This document shows positions 26,713 through 35,876 of a stretch of DNA of 54,166 nucleotides, in pieces. Each line of letters begins with the position of its first letter. The stretch's first letter is position 1. The position numbers were made by a program, and so were the translations under genes. Origin of the DNA: an uncultured Eubacteriales bacterium (GTDB taxonomy: Bacteria > Bacillota > Clostridia > Christensenellales > CAG-138); NCBI GenBank assembly GCA_900544965.1, contig UQXE01000009.1, positions 1 to 54,166 of the forward strand. Reading direction: 5' to 3'. The notes beneath the pieces are model-generated. The model ran no database searches, was not told where the DNA came from, and saw only the letters and a program-made list of their open reading frames with translations.

Positions 26713-26806
26713 ACACTAATCATACCATAACAAATATGTGATGCCATGACCTCGCCTGACAGTAAGTCGGCGGGTGAGAAGCGGGCGGCCTCTGCTTAAC
26801 AAAAGA

Positions 26807-26835
26807 ATTATAAACGAATCCGATTCGACTGTCAA
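26807..26835 (-). promoter_or_regulatory. Promoter of infC-rpmI-rplT
   Basis: Consensus promoter on the minus strand: TTGACA (26835-26830), 17-nt spacer, TATAAT (26812-26807). The transcribed leader to the infC start is about 135 nt, long enough for a regulatory structure. Confidence 0.9.
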
Positions 26836-26941
26836 TAGAAAAAACGAATATAATTTCGAATTTTCCCAATAAGCTTACACTTATGATTTAGTCCACCGCT
26901 TCACTGCCCTATAAGGGGCGGAGACAGCTAAACGCTTGAAT

Positions 26942-28174
26942 TTATATAACGCTCCTGAGTATATCCCCAGCTTCAAGCAACTCTGGACATTCAATATATA
27001 GCCGTTGCTTAGGATGCGGGGCGGAATCAGCCAAAGTTCCATCTTCCGTCCTAATCCCCGTCACCCTGAAAGACCTTAATATGTCGCCTGGCGAAAGAAT
27101 TGACATCATGTCGCCTATAGCAAACCGGTTCCTCTGCTCAATATACGCCTCCTGTTTTACAGCGTCATATTCCAAAACCACGGCCATAATACGCCCCTCC
27201 TGCTCATATCCCCCGCTGTCAACCGCCTGCCCCTCGCTTTTGGGATTGCCAAAATAAAATCCTGTGGTAAACGGCCTATGACTCGCTTTATAGAGCTCCT
27301 CGGATATAAATTCCGGCAAAACGTATTCCCTGCCGCCGGCCCTCGCCTCTGCAAACAGGTTGATAGCCATGCGGTATGCGTTTACTACCGTAGCCACATA
27401 TGAAACCGATTTCATCCTGCCTTCTATTTTAAGGCTGCATATACCTGAATCCATCAGCTCGGGCAGATGATGAATCATATTCATATCGCGGGAATTAAGC
27501 AGATAAGTGCCTTTATCGTCCTGCTCAATGGTTAGGTATTCCCCATTAGCGCCGCGTTCCCTCAGCTCATATACCCATCTGCAGGGCTGGGCGCATTCCC
27601 CGCGGTTTGAGTCCCTGTTTGCAATGTAATTGCTGAGAAGGCACCGGCCTGAATATGATATGCACATCGCGCCATGCACAAACGCTTCCAGTTCAAGCGT
27701 TTGCGGAAGCAATCCCCGCATGCGTTTAATTTCGTCCAGGCTGAGTTCCCTGGCGAGGATAACGCGGGCTACCCCCTGTTCGTGCCAAAAGCGCGCGGCC
27801 CTGTAGTTGAGCGTGTTGGCTTGGGTGCTAAGGTGGAGCTGCATGGCCGGAACCTCCTCACGCATAACCGCAAGCACGCCAGCATCGTTTAAAATTATCG
27901 CGTCCGCACCGGCCGCCTCTATCTCCTTGGCTATTCGAGGAAGGCGGTCTATATCGTCATTCCTTGCAAACGCATTGCACGCAACATAAACGCGCTTTCC
28001 AAGCCTGTGCGCAAATTTGCACGCGTCCTCAAGCTCGGCAGCAGTAAAATTATCCGCAAAGTTTCTTAAGCTCATGGAAGTGGCGCCGACATAACAGGCG
28101 TCGGCGCCGTATCTGAACGCGGCTTTTAACCTCTCCATGTTCCCAGCTGGAGCTAATAGTTCTGGTATACGCAT
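26942..28174 (-). CDS. Peptidase U32 family protein
   Basis: A 410-residue member of the U32 family, whose studied members (RlhA, TrhP) act in RNA hydroxylation rather than proteolysis. The start MRIPELLAPAGNMERLKAAF, GADACYVG, LSTQANTLNYRAARFW and EAFVHGAMCISYSGRCLLS are typical. Four cysteines (two in the MCISYSGRC segment, two in GECAQPC) fit the metal or Fe-S site. The C-terminal beta-barrel is present. It follows mltG on the same strand and is last in the RNase J run. Confidence 0.92.
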   Translation of the reverse strand: MRIPELLAPAGNMERLKAAFRYGADACYVGATSMSLRNFADNFTAAELEDACKFAHRLGKRVYVACNAFARNDDIDRLPRIAKEIEAAGADAIILNDAGVLAVMREEVPAMQLHLSTQANTLNYRAARFWHEQGVARVILARELSLDEIKRMRGLLPQTLELEAFVHGAMCISYSGRCLLSNYIANRDSNRGECAQPCRWVYELRERGANGEYLTIEQDDKGTYLLNSRDMNMIHHLPELMDSGICSLKIEGRMKSVSYVATVVNAYRMAINLFAEARAGGREYVLPEFISEELYKASHRPFTTGFYFGNPKSEGQAVDSGGYEQEGRIMAVVLEYDAVKQEAYIEQRNRFAIGDMMSILSPGDILRSFRVTGIRTEDGTLADSAPHPKQRLYIECPELLEAGDILRSVI

Positions 28175-28211
28175 ATGCGTTTTGCCCTTCCGCTGATTTT
28201 ATGCCTGCAGC

Positions 28212-29339
28212 TCACCACTGCGGGCTGTACGTTTCCACGTTTTCGTTGTGCTCCTGCAGCGTTTGTGCAAAAACAAGCTCGCCGGTGTTTGAATCCTTAA
28301 GGCAGAAATAATAATACTTGTCCAAATACGACTCTTCCGGATATAGTACCGCCCTTATGGCGTTGTGTCCAGGATTCGTTATGGGCCCCAGGGGAACTCC
28401 CTTATGCATATAAGTATTGTACAGGGATGGATGCTGCTTTTCAATCTCATCAAAAAGCAGTACGTTTTTATTCAGTATATATCTCAGAGGCGCATCTGAC
28501 TGCAGCATCATATCCGCTTTTAACCTGTTATGGAATACGGCGGACACTTTAGCAAAATCATTTGTCTTCGCCTCACGCTCCACAAGGGATGCAAGCGTAA
28601 CCACTTCGTCCATAGTAAGGCCAAGCTCCTCGGCGCGCTCTGAGTAACCTACGTTGAACACCTCAAGGAACTTGACAAGCATCTTGTTTATTATTACATC
28701 CGGCGAGGAATCCGAGTATATCTCATATGTATCGGGGAACAGATAGCCTTCCAGCTTATATTTTCTGGCCTCGCTGGGGTCATCCTCAATAGCGGCGATA
28801 AATGTAAAATCCATAAACTCCTCGCCGGTTTTGCATAGCTCGTAAAACTCTTCCGGACTTTCAAGCACGCCAAGCTGAACAAGCTGCTCGCCGATCATCT
28901 TTACGTCCGTTCCCTCGGTAACCCTCAGATCTATGGTCTTCCTTGGCGGATTACCGGTGCACATAATATCGACCATCTGCGCTATATCCATGTTCTTCGA
29001 AAGGATATACGTACCCGATCTAAGGCTTGACGACTTGCCCATAAAATCAACGTATACCTTAAAAACCGCCTTGTTGTTTATAAGCCCCTCTTCATATAAG
29101 ACTTTTCCTATATATGAAGCGCCATAGCCGCTTGGAATGGTTATTTCGATTGGCGTGGCGTCTTTCGCATCTATTGGGAGCAGGAATTTTTCATATAGGG
29201 CCTTGCCCACCAGGTAAACCCCTCCTAAAGCTATTGTCAGGCTTAGTATAATCACCAAAACCGGGCGGGCTATCTTCCAGATCTTCCTTAACTTTTTTTG
29301 CCTTTCCTCAGCTCTCCGTGCTCTGATATCGTCTTCCAT
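28212..29339 (-). CDS. mltG: Endolytic murein transglycosylase MltG
   Basis: Membrane-bound lytic transglycosylase that cuts nascent glycan strands. The 375-residue protein has a basic cytoplasmic N-terminus, one membrane helix at about residues 27-50, a LysM-like domain (PIEITIPSGYGASYIGKVL) and the YceG domain with the catalytic Glu in LASLVEREAK, followed by VFHNRL, LQSDAPLRY and the PGHNAIRAVLYPE end. All catalytic features intact. Cotranscribed between ylbF-like and U32 genes. Confidence 0.95.
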   Translation of the reverse strand: MEDDIRARRAEERQKKLRKIWKIARPVLVIILSLTIALGGVYLVGKALYEKFLLPIDAKDATPIEITIPSGYGASYIGKVLYEEGLINNKAVFKVYVDFMGKSSSLRSGTYILSKNMDIAQMVDIMCTGNPPRKTIDLRVTEGTDVKMIGEQLVQLGVLESPEEFYELCKTGEEFMDFTFIAAIEDDPSEARKYKLEGYLFPDTYEIYSDSSPDVIINKMLVKFLEVFNVGYSERAEELGLTMDEVVTLASLVEREAKTNDFAKVSAVFHNRLKADMMLQSDAPLRYILNKNVLLFDEIEKQHPSLYNTYMHKGVPLGPITNPGHNAIRAVLYPEESYLDKYYYFCLKDSNTGELVFAQTLQEHNENVETYSPQW

Positions 29340-29354
29340 TCCTTATACACCTCA

Positions 29355-29708
29355 TCATTCGCTAGCGTCCAGTCCAGAGTCAATGTCTATAGCCTTGTTT
29401 AAGGTCTCATAGACATATGCCATCAGTGTAGTAATCCTGTACTCGGCTATCAGGTAAGCCGATGCGTCCGCATTCATCCCAAGAAGTCCCGTAACCTGAC
29501 GAAGCTGTTCTGAAACCTCAGTGTCCTCCTTGCCAAGCACCATGTTCGCCTGTGCCTTTGCCCTTAGCGAATTGTATTTTTTAATTAGCCCGCGCGTGGT
29601 CTCATTATCCATAGCGCGTTCCTTAGCGGACAGATAGGTTGCGTAATCTTCGCTCTCACTCAGCAGTTTTGCTAACTCTTGGGTTTTCTCCTGAATTTTT
29701 TCAAACAT
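29355..29708 (-). CDS. YlbF/YmcA family protein
   Basis: A 117-residue all-helical protein (MFEKIQEKTQELAKLLSESEDY, then a charged coiled region). It matches the YlbF/YmcA/RicF group, whose B. subtilis members form a complex that steers RNase Y cleavage and biofilm and competence control. Its place right after the RNase J gene fits a role in RNA decay. Fe-S cysteines of the Ric complex are not visible in this copy. Confidence 0.85.
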   Translation of the reverse strand: MFEKIQEKTQELAKLLSESEDYATYLSAKERAMDNETTRGLIKKYNSLRAKAQANMVLGKEDTEVSEQLRQVTGLLGMNADASAYLIAEYRITTLMAYVYETLNKAIDIDSGLDASE

Positions 29709-29725
29709 TTTAATACGCCTCCATT

Positions 29726-31381
29726 TTAGTCTATTTCAACAATGATCGGCAAAATCATCGGGGTCCTTCTAGTTTTGGAGTAAAGATAATCCTTAAGGGC
29801 GTTCCTTACTCCGTTTTTAATCTGAGACCACTCCGACCTGCCGGCATCCTTAAACTGCATAGCTATATTTTTGGCAACGTTTCTCGCGTCCTGTATAAGT
29901 TCCTCCGAACCTCTAACATATACGAACCCTCTTGACAAAATCTCAGGCTCAGTTGCAAGCTCGCCAGTATTTTTCTTCAGCACAATTACCACCGTAAACA
30001 GGCCGTCCTGGGACAACAGCCTTCTATCCCTTAACACGACGTTGCCTATATCGCCTACTCCCAATCCATCTATCAGCACGCTACCGCTCGGAACCGTTCC
30101 GGTTATCTTTGCATCATCCTTTGAAATTTCCAAAACGTCCCCAGCGCTCATTACAAACGTGTTTTCCGGCTTAACCCCCATCTCCTCGGCCAAATCCGCA
30201 TGCTGGTACAGGTGCCTAGGCTCTCCATGAACCGGTACAAAATATTTCGGTTTCACCAGCGCAAGCATCAGGCGCAGCTCCTCCCTACGGGCGTGTCCTG
30301 AAACATGTACGTCCGCCAGGGAATCGTATACCACTTTTGCCCCACGCTTAAAAAGCTGATTTATCACTCGCGCCACGCCCTTCTCGTTTCCAGGTATGGC
30401 TGAAGCTGAAATAATTACCGTATCGCCTTCACCGACATTTAACCGGTGCGATGCGTTGGCCATCCTGAACAGCCCGCTCATGGGTTCGCCCTGACTGCCC
30501 GTAGTTATTACGCATACCCGTTCGTCAGGATAATCCTTAAGCCTGTCAACATCCACAATGCTGCTTTCAGGAATGTGGAGATAGCCCATATTCATGGCCA
30601 TTCTGGCTATTGTCACCATGCTTCGCCCTTGAAAACATATCACCCTGTTTCGCATCACGGCAACATCCGCAACCTGTTGAATGCGATAGATATTTGATGC
30701 GAACGACGCAACAATTATCCGGCCCTTGGCCTTATCAAAATAATGTTCAAAGGTCTTGCCTATTTCCTTTTCCGATTGTGTATACCCGGGTCTTTCTATG
30801 TTAGTACTATCAGACATTAAAGCCAACACGCCCTGAGAGCCAAACCAGGCGAACCTTGCCAGATCCATGGGCTCTCCATCTATTGGAGTATAATCCAGCT
30901 TGAAGTCCCCCGTATGTATTATTGTTCCGATAGGACTTGTAAGGGCTATGGCTACCGCGCCAGCTATTGAATGGCTGGTTTTTATAAATTCCACCTTAAA
31001 GCAGCCCAGTTTCACAGTATCTCCGGCTTCAACGCAGTTGAGCTGGGCATTTTTTATGTTGTGCTCATCAAGCTTGTGCTTTATTAGACCTAACGTTAGC
31101 TTTGTTCCATATACGGGAACATCAAACAGCTTAAGCGCGAAGGGTATCGCCCCAATATGATCCTCATGCCCATGCGTTACAAGAATTCCGCGTATTCTGT
31201 CGGAATTTCGCTCCAGATACGTCATGTCCGGTATTACAAGATCTATGCCAAGCTGCTCTTCGTCTGGAAATATCAGCCCGCAATCTATCAATACCAGATC
31301 CTTCCCGTACTCAATGGCGGTGATGTTCTTGCCGATTTCACCTACGCCGCCAAGCGGGATGATCTTAAGTTTATTTGCCAA
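29726..31381 (-). CDS. Ribonuclease J
   Basis: Metallo-beta-lactamase/beta-CASP ribonuclease with 5' exo- and endonuclease activity in mRNA turnover and rRNA maturation. About 551 residues. KLKIIPLGGVGEIGKN at the N-terminus, zinc motif VTHGHEDHIGAIPF, later SHSIAGAVA and the LIHTGDFKLD-type motif (IIHTGDFKLDY), beta-CASP region SDSTNIERPG, and VHVSGHARREEL with metal histidines; the J-type C-terminal domain is complete. The start TTG 31381 follows AGAGAGG; GTG 31399 is a rival with AAGGG. Both are plausible. Confidence 0.93.
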   Translation of the reverse strand: MANKLKIIPLGGVGEIGKNITAIEYGKDLVLIDCGLIFPDEEQLGIDLVIPDMTYLERNSDRIRGILVTHGHEDHIGAIPFALKLFDVPVYGTKLTLGLIKHKLDEHNIKNAQLNCVEAGDTVKLGCFKVEFIKTSHSIAGAVAIALTSPIGTIIHTGDFKLDYTPIDGEPMDLARFAWFGSQGVLALMSDSTNIERPGYTQSEKEIGKTFEHYFDKAKGRIIVASFASNIYRIQQVADVAVMRNRVICFQGRSMVTIARMAMNMGYLHIPESSIVDVDRLKDYPDERVCVITTGSQGEPMSGLFRMANASHRLNVGEGDTVIISASAIPGNEKGVARVINQLFKRGAKVVYDSLADVHVSGHARREELRLMLALVKPKYFVPVHGEPRHLYQHADLAEEMGVKPENTFVMSAGDVLEISKDDAKITGTVPSGSVLIDGLGVGDIGNVVLRDRRLLSQDGLFTVVIVLKKNTGELATEPEILSRGFVYVRGSEELIQDARNVAKNIAMQFKDAGRSEWSQIKNGVRNALKDYLYSKTRRTPMILPIIVEID

Positions 31382-31605
31382 GTTATACCTCTCTTTCACA
31401 GCTACCCTTCCCTGGGAAGCCAAGATAAATATCAATCAACCGTTCAACCTGAAACGGGTTAGCTTAAAATTCAACAATTTCTGTAAGCTTTTTAAACCAC
31501 TTTTAACAATATATTTATTTTATTATAAATCGTTCCTAAAAGCTTAATTGTGAAAGTACTAGCCGCTATTCTTAAGTGCGGCGACATCACAACTCTTCTC
31601 CTCCA

Positions 31606-32001
31606 TTAGAACTTTATAAGGTAATCCGTCAGCGCATAATAATCTCCTACAACCCTTTCCACTACGGGATGATAATAAAACGAGCAGACCGAGCTTTTAG
31701 GGGAAAATTCCTCGCCTGTTTCAGACCATAAAATAATACGTTTATTAGACCTGGTGGCAAGCGCCACGCCCAGTTCCGTATACATGGCGTAACCATCAGG
31801 AAGTATGCCTATAAACAATTCGGCGTCCCGCACAATGCTTACCTCGTTTAGCGCTATCTGGGTCAGCTGTTCAATATCTTCCGGATAGTTTAATCGATTT
31901 GCCCAGTCATAAATGCACTCATGACTGCGGCGCTCCAGAAATATGCACAACTCCTTTATAAGCTCCTCATTTGAGCTCCCTCCGGCGATGTAGAACCTCA
32001 T
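31606..32001 (-). CDS. Nucleoside 2-deoxyribosyltransferase-like protein
   Basis: A 131-residue Rossmann-like protein. MRFYIAGGSSNEELIKEL at the N-terminus, VRDAELFIGILPDGYAMYTELGVALATRS with the Glu of the TELG segment, and the KRIILW strand are characteristic of the Nuc_deoxyrib_tr superfamily (2-deoxyribosyltransferases and DUF4406-like relatives). Likely acts on nucleosides or nucleotides; the exact reaction is uncertain. Start 32001 chosen for AAGGTGG upstream. It is a single-gene unit. Confidence 0.72.
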   Translation of the reverse strand: MRFYIAGGSSNEELIKELCIFLERRSHECIYDWANRLNYPEDIEQLTQIALNEVSIVRDAELFIGILPDGYAMYTELGVALATRSNKRIILWSETGEEFSPKSSVCSFYYHPVVERVVGDYYALTDYLIKF

Positions 32002-32044
32002 ATTGAACCACCTTAAACTCTTTACATCTTTTTGCATCGTATGT

Positions 32045-32079
32045 ATAATACCGACCAGACATTTTAAAACCGATCGGTT
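32045..32079 (-). promoter_or_regulatory. Possible promoter with a 12-bp palindromic operator
   Basis: A perfect palindrome AACCGATCGGTT (32068-32079) covers the -35 position of a candidate minus-strand promoter (TCGGTT, 17-nt spacer, TATTAT at 32050-32045) of the deoxyribosyltransferase-like gene. The site would suit a dimeric repressor. From 32080 to 32336 I see no gene, only an 8-bp inverted repeat (TCCAAACT/AGTTTGGA). Confidence 0.4.
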
Positions 32080-32336
32080 ATATTTAGACTAAATAATATC
32101 CATTATAGCACATCGACGCATTCCGTAGCATACCACGCAACGGTTGTAGTAGTCAACCTATTACTAAGTGATATGATATAGTATGACGCATATCTCCGCG
32201 TTCCAAACTAAAACGGCATGGATAAATAGCAATTAGTATTTAAGTTTGGATCTACTGCATCAGAATTAATCATGAAGTTTTTTTGCTTTAATGCTTCTCC
32301 TCCTGCTATATGCACGATAACGGCATTTACATTATA

Positions 32337-32370
32337 ACAAATCAGGCGCAGAAATCCGTGCCTGATTTGT
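32337..32370 (-). terminator. Terminator of the rnf operon
   Basis: A perfect 11-bp stem (32337-32347 with 32360-32370) and 12-nt loop just after the rnfB stop. The 3' foot is TTTGT. Confidence 0.75.
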
Positions 32371-32373
32371 GTC

Positions 32374-33168
32374 TCAATAGATTGTTATACAGCCTCTTGG
32401 ACATACCTTAGCGCATTGTGCACATCTAGTACATTTATCGTTATCTATCCTGGCATATCCACCCTCAACCCTTATCGCGCCGTATTTGCATTCCTTTTCG
32501 CAGCGTTTACAGGCAATGCAGGCCTTCATGCACGACTGTACCGCCGCTCTGCCAACATCCGTGTTGCGGCAGCTTACAACAACGCTTTCATCAGCGGGCA
32601 TAAGCGCTATCGCATTGCGCGGACAGTACTTAATACAGGCTCCGCAGCCCTTACATAGCTTCGGATCTATATAAGCTACCCCGTCCTTAATTGAAATGGC
32701 TCCAAAAACGCATTTATCGATACAGTCGCCTAAGCCCAGGCACGCATTCATACACATTTTAGGGCCTCCAGCAAGTCCGGCCGCCGCACGGCAGCTCCTA
32801 ATGCCATCGTATTCATACCGTTCTTTCGATACGCCGTCTGTGCCAAGACAGAGTACCCGCCCAACACTGGCCGATCCGGATTCAACGCTTATGCCCATTA
32901 TTTCGCCTATGGCCTTAGACGCTTTATCCCCGCCAGGCGGGCACCCGTTTGGCTTTGCGCCGCCCGCAACCACAGCTTCGGCAAACGCGTCACAGCCAGC
33001 ATAGCCGCAGGCTCCGCAGTTTGCGCCGCCAAGGCATGCGCGTATCGCCTCTACCCTGGGGTCGGTTTTAACGGCAAACTTTTTATCGGCAACGCCCAAT
33101 ACCACTCCAAATATTATTCCCAGCGCGCCTAATACGCCCAGCGCCAATAGAATTGCATTAATGTCCAT
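32374..33168 (-). CDS. rnfB: Rnf complex subunit RnfB (ferredoxin-like)
   Basis: Iron-sulfur subunit that takes electrons from ferredoxin and passes them to the membrane part of the Rnf pump. The 264-residue protein has one N-terminal membrane helix, a CxxC-x4-C-x16-C 4Fe4S motif (NCGACGYAGC with a later CPPGG), then CNACLGLGDC-type and paired ferredoxin motifs (CKGCGACIKYCP, CIACKRCEKEC, CTRCAQCAKVCP). Last gene of the cluster. It is larger than enteric RnfB, as usual in clostridia. Confidence 0.96.
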   Translation of the reverse strand: MDINAILLALGVLGALGIIFGVVLGVADKKFAVKTDPRVEAIRACLGGANCGACGYAGCDAFAEAVVAGGAKPNGCPPGGDKASKAIGEIMGISVESGSASVGRVLCLGTDGVSKERYEYDGIRSCRAAAGLAGGPKMCMNACLGLGDCIDKCVFGAISIKDGVAYIDPKLCKGCGACIKYCPRNAIALMPADESVVVSCRNTDVGRAAVQSCMKACIACKRCEKECKYGAIRVEGGYARIDNDKCTRCAQCAKVCPRGCITIY

Positions 33169-33181
33169 ATAGTACCTCCGC

Positions 33182-33763
33182 CTATGCCAAGCCAGAAAAG
33201 CCCAAGAACGCCACGCTCATGAGCCCCGCCGTTATCAATGATATGGGAAACCCCTTCAGGCACTTAGGTATGTTGGAGTTTTCAAGCCGTTCCCTAACCC
33301 CCGCCATCAGAACTATTGCAAGCAAAAAGCCCAATGCGCTGAAAACGCCGTTAAAAACAGAGTATACCAACCCATACGAATTGTTTATATTTAAAATGGT
33401 AACTCCTAGAACCGCACAGTTAGTAGTTATCAGCGGAAGATATATTCCCAGGCTTTCGTACAGCGTCGGACTTGACTTTTTTATAAACATCTCTACAAAT
33501 TGAACCAGACTCGCTATTATCAAGATAAAGCAAATCGTATTGAGGTATGTAAGCTCCAATGCTGCAAGCAGCAGGGATACAGCCCAAGTAAACAGCGAGG
33601 CCAGGGCCATAACAAACGTAACCGCAACGCCCATTCCAAACGCTGTTTCGACCTTGCTTGACACCCCAAGAAACGGGCAGATTCCAAGGAAGCGTGAAAA
33701 GATGAAATTATTTGTTAGTACGCAGCTGACCATAAAAAGCAGGAACTTGCTTATCTCTCCCAT
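33182..33763 (-). CDS. rnfA: Rnf complex subunit RnfA
   Basis: A 193-residue integral membrane subunit with six helices. The start FLLFMVSCVLTNNFIFSRFLG and the segment CAVLGVTILNINNSYGL are typical and include the paired half-membrane cysteine regions of RnfA/NqrE. It pairs with RnfE to hold the intramembrane iron-sulfur cluster. Three nt from rnfE. Confidence 0.96.
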   Translation of the reverse strand: MGEISKFLLFMVSCVLTNNFIFSRFLGICPFLGVSSKVETAFGMGVAVTFVMALASLFTWAVSLLLAALELTYLNTICFILIIASLVQFVEMFIKKSSPTLYESLGIYLPLITTNCAVLGVTILNINNSYGLVYSVFNGVFSALGFLLAIVLMAGVRERLENSNIPKCLKGFPISLITAGLMSVAFLGFSGLA

Positions 33764-33765
33764 TT

Positions 33766-34395
33766 TTATACCTCCCTCTTCCTGCTCTTAAGCTCTGTTC
33801 TGGCCGTAAGAGCATTGATTACGCCAAGGACTATGCCCAGGGTTAAAAATCCGCCTGCGGGCATAATCATTATGAGCATAGGATTATAACCGGCGCCAAG
33901 CACATTGAAGCCAAAGATCGTTCCATTGCCGATTAACTCCCTGATACACGATATTAGTGTTATGGCCAGCGTAAAGCCCAGTCCCATTCCAAGTCCGTCG
34001 ACAGCCGACGCAAGCACCCCGTTTTTACTGGCAAACGCTTCTGCCCTGGCCAGAATTATACAGTTTACAACTATCAACGGTATAAACATTCCCAGACTTT
34101 CATAAAGCGAATGCATGAACGCCTGCATCAGCATCTGCACAATGGTAACAAACGTGCAGATTACTACAATGAAAGCAGGAATCCTGACCTTGTCCGGTAT
34201 AAAGTTCCTTAGAAGGGATATAACCACGTTTGATCCTATTAGGACAAACGTGGCGGCGGCCCCCATGCCGATTCCATTTATAGCGGCCGTGCTTACCGCT
34301 AGTGTTGGGCACATTCCCAGAACTAACCGAAACGTTGGATTCTCAGTAATAATTCCGTTAAAAAATACGCTCGACATCCTGACATTTTTTATCAT
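33766..34395 (-). CDS. rnfE: Rnf complex subunit RnfE
   Basis: Integral membrane partner of RnfA; the product has 209 residues. VFFNGIITENPTFRLVLGMCPTLAVS and PLIVVNCIILARAEAFA carry the typical cysteines. Start at ATG 34395, which overlaps the rnfG stop as ATGA and has GGGAGG upstream; the longer in-frame start (34440) would lie in rnfG. Together with RnfA it bridges electron flow across the membrane. Confidence 0.95.
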   Translation of the reverse strand: MIKNVRMSSVFFNGIITENPTFRLVLGMCPTLAVSTAAINGIGMGAAATFVLIGSNVVISLLRNFIPDKVRIPAFIVVICTFVTIVQMLMQAFMHSLYESLGMFIPLIVVNCIILARAEAFASKNGVLASAVDGLGMGLGFTLAITLISCIRELIGNGTIFGFNVLGAGYNPMLIMIMPAGGFLTLGIVLGVINALTARTELKSRKREV

Positions 34396-34940
34396 GAGTT
34401 TAAACCTCCCGCTTCTAAAAGGCCTTCCAGATAATCGCACGCTTTGTTTACAGCGTCTGTGACCGCCCGTGAGCTTATCGTTGCGGCTGTTACAGCGTCA
34501 ACGTCTTCGTTAAGAATTACGGGAGGCATAAGCCCTTTAAACTGGTCTTTAAAATCGTCATTTTTCACCTTGGCTCCCAGACCGGCGGTTTCTGAAAAAT
34601 TGCTTCCGCCTACGTTAATTCCGGTTATGACGCCTGATGAGTCCATTCCAACCATGATTTCTATTTCGCCGCCATACCCTTGTGTGGTAATCTGTGCAGT
34701 ATAACCCGCGACATCTCCGCCCTTATATGCGGTATAAGCGTTATCAATGCCTTCTTCACCGACTTGAATCTGCTCAAAGTCGTCCGCGCCGGGCAGCACG
34801 CTTTCACGGGCCGCGTTAGCGGCTGCAATGGTCTGCTCATCTATAGGTCCCTTTGTTATCGCGTTTGTAAATCCAAGGGCAAGTCCCGCGACAGCCGCGA
34901 TGAGCAAAAGCTTTAATCCCAACGTTATAATTTTACGCAT
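34392..34940 (-). CDS. rnfG: Rnf complex subunit RnfG (FMN-binding)
   Basis: A 182-residue subunit with one N-terminal membrane helix and an extracytoplasmic FMN-binding domain. The covalent flavin site is DAVTAATISS, a slight variant of the S/T-GAT consensus with Ala in place of Gly; the flavinylated Thr remains. GLGAKV and the FKGL stretch precede it as in other family members. Confidence 0.95.
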   Translation of the reverse strand: MRKIITLGLKLLLIAAVAGLALGFTNAITKGPIDEQTIAAANAARESVLPGADDFEQIQVGEEGIDNAYTAYKGGDVAGYTAQITTQGYGGEIEIMVGMDSSGVITGINVGGSNFSETAGLGAKVKNDDFKDQFKGLMPPVILNEDVDAVTAATISSRAVTDAVNKACDYLEGLLEAGGLNS

Positions 34941-35871
34941 TTGATCTTACCTCCCCATACAGCTTAGGAGCAATGAATTTATCTATAAGGGGCGTTGCAA
35001 CGTTCATTAGCATTATCGCGTACGTTACGCCCTCCGGATAGGAGCCGAACGAGCGTATTATAGCCACAAGAAGTCCGCATCCCGCCGCAAATACTATCTG
35101 CCCCTTTCCGGTCATTGGGCTTGTAGTATAATCTGTAGCCATGAATACCGCGCCAAACAGGAGACCGCCGGAGAGAACAGCTCTTAACGGTTCGCCTGTA
35201 AACAACCCTCCATTTCCCCCGAATATCCAGATTCCCAGGGCGGCTGTGGCAACCATCACAACGGGGATCTGCCAAGATATTACCTTTCTCAGCAACAGGT
35301 ATATAAAGCCGATCAATATCGCCGCTTTACATACCTCTCCTATACAGCCTGGGACGTTTCCCATAAAGAGATCGTAATAGGATTTATCAAGTCCGGCAAG
35401 GGGCGTTGCCGATGTCGCCGCCTCTACCCCCGTAAAATAGGTAGGCGCTGTAAATGTAGTCATATATACCGGCCAGCTTGCAAGCATTACCGCCCTGGCT
35501 GTAATCGCCGGATTAAGAAAATTGTCTCCAATTCCGCCAAACAGCTGTTTAACGATTACTATAGCAAACGCGCTGCCAAGCACGGCTATCCACCACGGCG
35601 CCGCTGGAGGCAGATTGAGCGCAAATATAAGCCCGGTAACAACCGCCGAAAGGTCCCCCACTCGCACCTCGCGCTTTGAGAGCCTCTGCCAGGCGTATTC
35701 TGCTAAAACAGCGCTCAAAATGGATAAAAAGATCAAAACAGCAGCCCTTAATCCAAACAGGTATACCCCAAACGCGGTTGCGGGAAACAGCGCTATGATC
35801 ACATCGAGCATTATGGAGCGCACAGAGTCGTTCCCTCTTACATGAGGGGCCAGCGATATGGACAGCTTCAT
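34933..35871 (-). CDS. rnfD: Rnf complex subunit RnfD
   Basis: A 312-residue subunit with about nine membrane helices that carries a covalent FMN. MKLSISLAPHVRGNDS starts it. GLDKSYYDLFMGN, then GCIGEVCKAAILIGF, and MATDYTTSPMTGKGQ are family marks; the flavin Thr is probably in the SATPLAGL segment. ATG 35871 is chosen over GTG 35880 because AGAGGTG is better placed for it. It overlaps rnfG by eight bases. Confidence 0.95.
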   Translation of the reverse strand: MKLSISLAPHVRGNDSVRSIMLDVIIALFPATAFGVYLFGLRAAVLIFLSILSAVLAEYAWQRLSKREVRVGDLSAVVTGLIFALNLPPAAPWWIAVLGSAFAIVIVKQLFGGIGDNFLNPAITARAVMLASWPVYMTTFTAPTYFTGVEAATSATPLAGLDKSYYDLFMGNVPGCIGEVCKAAILIGFIYLLLRKVISWQIPVVMVATAALGIWIFGGNGGLFTGEPLRAVLSGGLLFGAVFMATDYTTSPMTGKGQIVFAAGCGLLVAIIRSFGSYPEGVTYAIMLMNVATPLIDKFIAPKLYGEVRSNA

Positions 35872-35876
35872 ATTAT

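Noticed and set aside
31492..31587. Possible 31-residue minus-strand peptide between RNase J and the deoxyribosyltransferase-like gene
   Set aside because: Its ribosome site is eleven bases away, composition is non-specific and it overlaps a small hairpin; not enough support.
31606..32001. Deoxyribosyltransferase-like gene as part of a phage defence system
   Set aside because: No effector, no second component and no defence genes nearby; ordinary nucleotide metabolism is simpler.
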